Shown here: positions 59,982-64,000 of the stretch, piece after piece
How positions within the stretch are numbered: position 1 is the first letter of the stretch
Layout: each line of letters opens with the position of its first letter
Assembly (NCBI GenBank): GCA_902560245.1
Contig: CACELK010000004.1
Location: 1 to 64,000, forward strand
Origin: an uncultured Pelagibacteraceae bacterium
Lineage (GTDB): Bacteria; Pseudomonadota; Alphaproteobacteria; Pelagibacterales; Pelagibacteraceae
DNA: 64,000 nt
Direction of reading: 5' to 3'
Program-made: the position numbers and the translations under genes
The notes under the pieces: model-generated
Told to the model about the DNA's origin: nothing
The model's database searches: none
The model's input: only the letters and a program-made list of their open reading frames with translations

Positions 59982-60941
59982 TTAACTGATTTTTAATTTT
60001 TTATTCTTTAAAATAGCACTAAATAAACTGTTCATTAAAGGAATTTTTTTTTTATCAATTTTTTTAATTATGTATGGTGCAATTTCTCTAACTAATTGTT
60101 CACCTTCTACAGTGTCTTTTTTCATAAACTTTTTTTTTGCTATATTAAATTTATACCCTTTGCCTAAATAACTTCCCATTTTACTATTTCTACCACCCGC
60201 AGCGCTTACATATAAATCTCCTACTCCCGCAAGGCTTTCAATCGTTGTCTCTTTACCCTTAAAGTATTTAATTAAATATTTCATTTCATTTAAAGACTTT
60301 TGAAATAAACTTGATGAGGCATTTAAATTTTGACCGGCGCCTATAATCATGGAATATATATTTTTAATTGCTGAACAAATTTCTACTCCTATTATATCTT
60401 TAGAATATTCAATTAAATAATATTTCGTAGAAATTTTTTTACCAATCCATTTTGCAATATTTATATTTTTATTTGCTACGATAACACTTGTTTGTTTTTT
60501 TCTTACCAATTCCTTTGCCAAACAGGGTCCTTTAAGAGCTGAAATATTAACCCTGTTATATTTTTTTTTAAATAATTCTGAAATTGTAAATAATTTATTT
60601 ATTTTTTTTTCATATTTAAGCCCTTTAGTAAGAATCAAAATTGGGGTTTTGACTTTGAGGTTTTTTAATTCCTTGCCTATAAAATCTATCCCAGAAAGGC
60701 TTAAAGCAATAACTATTAAATCAAAATTTTCTTTTAATAGCTGATTTGAATATTTTTTAAATATTAGTTTTTTAGGTAGATTAATTTTTAAAGCTGAATG
60801 AAATTTTTTTTTTGAAGAAAGATTTTTAATGAACGTCTTGCTATAAGGTTCAGTAATTGTAACTTTATTTTTATTCTCAATACATGGAATTGCAAATGCA
60901 GAACCCATGGCCCCACCACCAATAATTAAAATTTTTATCAT
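59982..60941 (-). CDS. gpsA: NAD(P)-dependent glycerol-3-phosphate dehydrogenase GpsA
   Basis: This 319-residue protein has the N-terminal Rossmann motif IIGGGAMGSAFAIPC and NVSALKGPCLAKEL (the catalytic Lys region), the latter a GpsA marker; GVEICSAIKNIYSMIIGAGQNLN is the C-domain helix. It interconverts dihydroxyacetone phosphate and glycerol-3-phosphate, the head-group source for lipids. It follows glpK directly on the same strand with a seven-base gap. Confidence 0.9.
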   Translation of the reverse strand: MIKILIIGGGAMGSAFAIPCIENKNKVTITEPYSKTFIKNLSSKKKFHSALKINLPKKLIFKKYSNQLLKENFDLIVIALSLSGIDFIGKELKNLKVKTPILILTKGLKYEKKINKLFTISELFKKKYNRVNISALKGPCLAKELVRKKQTSVIVANKNINIAKWIGKKISTKYYLIEYSKDIIGVEICSAIKNIYSMIIGAGQNLNASSSLFQKSLNEMKYLIKYFKGKETTIESLAGVGDLYVSAAGGRNSKMGSYLGKGYKFNIAKKKFMKKDTVEGEQLVREIAPYIIKKIDKKKIPLMNSLFSAILKNKKLKIS

Positions 60942-60948
60942 AACAAAA

Positions 60949-62418
60949 TTACGCTAAAGTTTTTCTAATTGCTTGTTTCCATCCTTGCAATAACTTATTT
61001 CGATAAGTTTTGTTCAATTTTGGTGTAAAATCTCTTCTTTTTTTCCATTTGGATTTTATATGACCAAGAGATTTGTAAACACCAACTTGGTATCCTGCCA
61101 TAAAGGCTACTCCCAATGCTGTTGTTTCTTCTGTTTTAGATCTTATTACTTTTATATTTAATATGTCAGCTAAAAATTGTGAAAACCAATTATTTGTAAC
61201 CATTCCACCATCAACTTTAACAATTTTTGGTCTTAAACCATCTTTTCTCATAGACTCAAATAAATCAAAACTTTGATAGGCTACTGACTCAATTACTGCT
61301 CTTACCAAATCTTTCCAATCAGTGTTTCTTGTAAGACCTGTTATAAGCCCTCGTGAGTTTGGGCTCCAGTAAGGTGCGCCTAAACCAGTAAAGGCTGGTA
61401 CAACATAAATGCCTTGGTTTTTTTTTTTTGATCGTGCTATTTTTTCGGTTTCATATGCATTGTTAATTAATTTAATTTTATCTCTTAGCCATTGAATTCC
61501 AGCACCAGCTATAAAAATTGAACCTTCTAGGGCATAAGTTGTTTTATTATTTAATCTATAACAAATGGTGCTAAGTAACCTATTTTTTGATATTAATTTT
61601 TTGTTACCTGTATTCATTATAACAAAAGCTCCAGTACCGTAGGTACTTTTCACTGATCCTTTTTCAAAACAACCTTGGCCAACTACTGCTGCTTGTTGAT
61701 CTCCAAGAACTGCTGAAATTGATATTTTTTTTCCAAGAATTCTTCTGCTTGTGAAACCAAAGTTATCAGCAGAATTTTTAACAACTGGTAGAATATTTTT
61801 CTTTATTTTAAAAATTTTTAAAATATCGTGATCCCATTTATTTTTATTTAGATTAAAAAGCATCGTTCTAGAAGCGTTTGTTGCATCTGTTGCATGTAGT
61901 TTTCCTCCTGTCAATTTCCAGATTAAAAAACTGTCAATTGTTCCAAATAGTAAAAGGTTTTTTTTTAAAAGTCTTTTTGCTTTTGTAACGTTATCTAATA
62001 CCCATTTAATTTTAGTTGCTGAAAAATAAGGATCAATAAATAGGCCAGTTTTTTTTCTTATTAAGTTTTCTTTATTTTTAATTTTTTTACAATAATTTTC
62101 CGTTCTTCTATCTTGCCATACAATTGCATTATAAACTGGCTTACCATTTGTTTTGTCCCACAAAACTGTTGTTTCACGTTGGTTTGTAATGCCAATTGTA
62201 ATAATTTTTATTTTATTTTTTTTACATTTATTTTTAACATTTTTTATTACTTTCAAAGTTTTTACCCAAATTTCATTTGGGTTATGTTCAACCCACCCAT
62301 TTTTTGGAAAATATTGTTTAAATTCTAATTGTGATGAAAATAATTTTTTACCATCAGTTGAAAAGGCAATTGCCCTCGTTGAAGTCGTCCCTTGATCTAT
62401 AGCTAGTATAGCTTTCAT
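60949..62418 (-). CDS. glpK: Glycerol kinase GlpK
   Basis: This 489-residue FGGY-family kinase begins ILAIDQGTTSTRAIAFS and contains ITNQRETTVLWDKTNG, STYGTGAFVIMNTG and VDGGMVTNNWFSQFLADIL, with the ATP loop at each end. It phosphorylates glycerol. It heads the reverse operon glpK-gpsA-adh-GATase-gshA-gshB. It diverges from tmm across 129 bases holding a perfect seven-base-arm palindrome. Confidence 0.96.
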   Translation of the reverse strand: MKAILAIDQGTTSTRAIAFSTDGKKLFSSQLEFKQYFPKNGWVEHNPNEIWVKTLKVIKNVKNKCKKNKIKIITIGITNQRETTVLWDKTNGKPVYNAIVWQDRRTENYCKKIKNKENLIRKKTGLFIDPYFSATKIKWVLDNVTKAKRLLKKNLLLFGTIDSFLIWKLTGGKLHATDATNASRTMLFNLNKNKWDHDILKIFKIKKNILPVVKNSADNFGFTSRRILGKKISISAVLGDQQAAVVGQGCFEKGSVKSTYGTGAFVIMNTGNKKLISKNRLLSTICYRLNNKTTYALEGSIFIAGAGIQWLRDKIKLINNAYETEKIARSKKKNQGIYVVPAFTGLGAPYWSPNSRGLITGLTRNTDWKDLVRAVIESVAYQSFDLFESMRKDGLRPKIVKVDGGMVTNNWFSQFLADILNIKVIRSKTEETTALGVAFMAGYQVGVYKSLGHIKSKWKKRRDFTPKLNKTYRNKLLQGWKQAIRKTLA

Positions 62419-62495
62419 TATTATATTCTTTTCTACCCCTACAAAAGGACTGTATTATAAGTTAATTTTAATAATAAATATTATTTCAATTATTA

Positions 62496-62515
62496 GTATT
62501 TTGTTAGTAAAATAC
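62496..62515. promoter_or_regulatory. Palindrome in the glpK-tmm divergent region
   Basis: GTATTTT (62496-62502) and AAAATAC (62509-62515) are exact reverse complements with a six-base spacer, 33 bases before the tmm ATG. Such an element near the -35 to -10 zone of tmm could be an operator or an RNA hairpin. The surrounding sequence is nearly pure AT, so the chance level is moderate. Confidence 0.35.
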
Positions 62516-62547
62516 ATTTATAAATTTAACTTAATTAAAAAAATTAT

Positions 62548-63888
62548 ATGACGAAAGTAGCAATAATAGGAGCTGGTCCATGCGGTTTATCTATGTTGAG
62601 ATCTTTTGAACAGGCAGAAAAAAGTGGTGAAAAAATACCAGAAATAACTTGTTTTGAAAAACAAGATGATTGGGGTGGTTTATGGAATTACAGTTGGAGA
62701 ACAGGATCTGACCAATATGGCGATCCAGTCCCTAACAGTATGTATAGGTATCTTTGGTCAAATGGCCCAAAAGAATGCTTAGAATTTGCCGACTATTCCT
62801 TTGATGAACATTTCGGAAAACCAATTCCATCATTTCCACCAAGAGAAGTTTTGTATGATTACATAACTGGTAGAGTAAAAAAGGGTAATTCTAAAAATAA
62901 AGTTAAATTTAATACTAGTGTTTTAAGTGTTATTTTTAATGGAAGTGATTTTGAAATTACATCTCTCGATAAAAAAAATGATAAATTTTCTAAAGATATT
63001 TTTGATTACGTAGTTGTATCTACTGGACATTTTTCTGTTCCTTTTATTCCAGAATATCCTGGGATGAAAGCTTTTCCTGGAAGAATTATGCATTCACACG
63101 ATTTTAGAGATGCAGAAGAGTTTAAAGGAAAAAATGTTATTGTTTTAGGAAGCAGTTATTCAGCAGAAGATGTAGCTCTTCAATGCCATAAATATGGTGC
63201 AAAAAGTGTAACTATAGGCTACAGAAATAATCCTATGGGATTTAAATGGCCCAAAGGAGTAAAAGAAGTTCATTATTTAGATAGACTGGAAGGAAACAAA
63301 GCAATTTTCAAAGATGGTCACAAACAAGAAGCTGATGCAATAATTTTATGTTCTGGCTATCTTCATTATTTTCCTTTTTTAACAGAAGACCTAAAACTAA
63401 AAACTAGAAATAGATTATATCCTCCAAAATTATACAAAGGGGTTGTGTGGCAAGATAATCACAAATTACTTTACTTAGGAATGCAAGATCAATTTCATAC
63501 TTTTAACATGTTTGACTGCCAAGCTTGGTATGCGAGAGATGTAATAATGGGTAAAATTAAAATGCCAAATAGTTCAGAAATTGAAAAAGACATAAATAAA
63601 TGGGTTGCTATGGAGGAAAAATTAGAAAATCCAGATCAAATGATAGATTTTCAAACTGAATATACAAAAGAACTTCATGAGTTATCAGATTATCCAAAAA
63701 TCGACTTTGAATTGATTAGAAAACATTTTAAAGAATGGGAACATCACAAAGTAGAAGATATCATGACCTACAGAAACAAATCTTTTTCCTCGCCAGTGAC
63801 TGGTTCTGTTGCTCCAATTCATCATACCCCGTGGGCTTCGGCAATGGATGACTCCTCAAAAACTTTTTTAAATCAATCAAAAAAATAA
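62548..63888 (+). CDS. tmm: Trimethylamine monooxygenase (Tmm), flavin-containing monooxygenase family
   Basis: This 446-residue protein has the FAD motif GAGPCG (residues 8-13), the FMO stretch FPGRIMHSHDF and the NADPH motif VLGSSYSAED. Long blocks match the Tmm branch known from marine bacteria: WRTGSDQYGDPVP, MYRYLWSNGPKE, LEFADYSFDEHFGKPI and VAPIHHTPWASAMDDS. Tmm oxidises trimethylamine to TMAO (and can act on DMS) with NADPH and oxygen in the cytoplasm. Downstream steps feed the C1 pathway of this region. It is divergent from glpK. Confidence 0.93.
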   Translation: MTKVAIIGAGPCGLSMLRSFEQAEKSGEKIPEITCFEKQDDWGGLWNYSWRTGSDQYGDPVPNSMYRYLWSNGPKECLEFADYSFDEHFGKPIPSFPPREVLYDYITGRVKKGNSKNKVKFNTSVLSVIFNGSDFEITSLDKKNDKFSKDIFDYVVVSTGHFSVPFIPEYPGMKAFPGRIMHSHDFRDAEEFKGKNVIVLGSSYSAEDVALQCHKYGAKSVTIGYRNNPMGFKWPKGVKEVHYLDRLEGNKAIFKDGHKQEADAIILCSGYLHYFPFLTEDLKLKTRNRLYPPKLYKGVVWQDNHKLLYLGMQDQFHTFNMFDCQAWYARDVIMGKIKMPNSSEIEKDINKWVAMEEKLENPDQMIDFQTEYTKELHELSDYPKIDFELIRKHFKEWEHHKVEDIMTYRNKSFSSPVTGSVAPIHHTPWASAMDDSSKTFLNQSKK

Positions 63889-64000
63889 GGTATCAAAAAA
63901 ACTATACATCCAGCCAAAAAGAAAAGGCTTCCGAACATAGCCCAAAAATTTCCAAAACTTGAAATAATAAAACCAATCGAGGATACTAAGAATAAAATCC
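63873..64000 (-). CDS. C-terminal end of a membrane protein, cut by window end
   Basis: On the reverse strand the frame is open from the window end to TGA at 63873-63875, encoding about 41 residues rich in Phe/Ile/Ser with two hydrophobic stretches (GFIISSFGNFWAMFGSLFFL and GCIVFLIPYFF). Its 3' end overlaps the tmm 3' end by 16 bases, as do other gene pairs here. The family cannot be named from this fragment. Confidence 0.6.
   Translation of the reverse strand, partial: ILFLVSSIGFIISSFGNFWAMFGSLFFLAGCIVFLIPYFFD

Overview
The window looks like a piece of a streamlined Alphaproteobacterium of the SAR11 clade (Pelagibacterales, 'Candidatus Pelagibacter'-like). I infer this from the very AT-rich sequence, gene ends that abut or overlap by 1-17 bases, Lys/Asn/Ile-rich proteins, and the gene content: SUF-only Fe-S assembly, a trimethylamine monooxygenase, heterotetrameric sarcosine oxidase, form II CoxL and many small DMT exporters. 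About 77 protein genes are packed in 64 kb. The largest gap between genes is about 180 bases. I see no tRNA, rRNA, mobile element or CRISPR array. Two genes are cut by the window edges, one at each end. IscR is the only recognisable transcription factor.

Region by region: (1) 1-5.1 kb: a truncated HCCA-isomerase-like gene, an SMR-type transporter without its key glutamate, and a photolyase/cryptochrome cassette (atypical SDR, TIGR03643/DUF2805 protein, FAD-domain-only photolyase homologue, a hidden 41-residue DUF2256 gene, a DCC thiol protein and an FeS-type photolyase relative). (2) 5.1-15.7 kb: mixed metabolism: AhpD-like protein, glutamine amidotransferase, an autotransporter with propeller-like repeats, a HisN-like phosphatase, a gamma-butyrobetaine-hydroxylase-like dioxygenase, CcdA, an aldehyde dehydrogenase, a GYD protein, a PhyH dioxygenase and a glycosyltransferase. 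(3) 15.7-31.3 kb: a molybdenum region. It holds a Tat-exported sulfite-dehydrogenase-type enzyme with its cytochrome c, moaA/C/D/E with a secreted hydrolase inserted, a MocA-like nucleotidyltransferase, split XdhC/CoxI chaperones, CoxMLS, CoxG, MoaB and a TauE/SafE sulfite-exporter-like protein.

(4) 31.3-40.7 kb: EamA transporter, YbaK deacylase, glnA, and a complete iscR-sufBCDSUTA operon with a likely IscR operator over its promoter. (5) 40.7-48.8 kb: hydrolase, Yip1 protein, a little-known cassette (M19-dipeptidase-like protein, a 553-residue protein of unknown family, DUF3726, and a hidden 50-residue zinc-ribbon gene), purEK, an MBL hydrolase, GNAT and a lipoprotein. (6) 48.9-64 kb: methylated-amine and one-carbon metabolism: soxBDAG (sarcosine to glycine plus a C1 unit), a divergent fhs (10-formyl-THF), a glpK-gpsA-adh-GATase-gshA-gshB operon, and tmm (trimethylamine to TMAO).

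The genes fit together functionally. The moa/moc genes and chaperones supply the molybdenum cofactor to the sulfite-dehydrogenase-type and Cox-type enzymes. SUF supplies their Fe-S clusters. TauE may export sulfite. Sarcosine oxidase, Fhs and Tmm feed methyl groups into C1 oxidation for energy, as is known for SAR11. The least understood parts are the photolyase cassette and the DUF3726 cassette.
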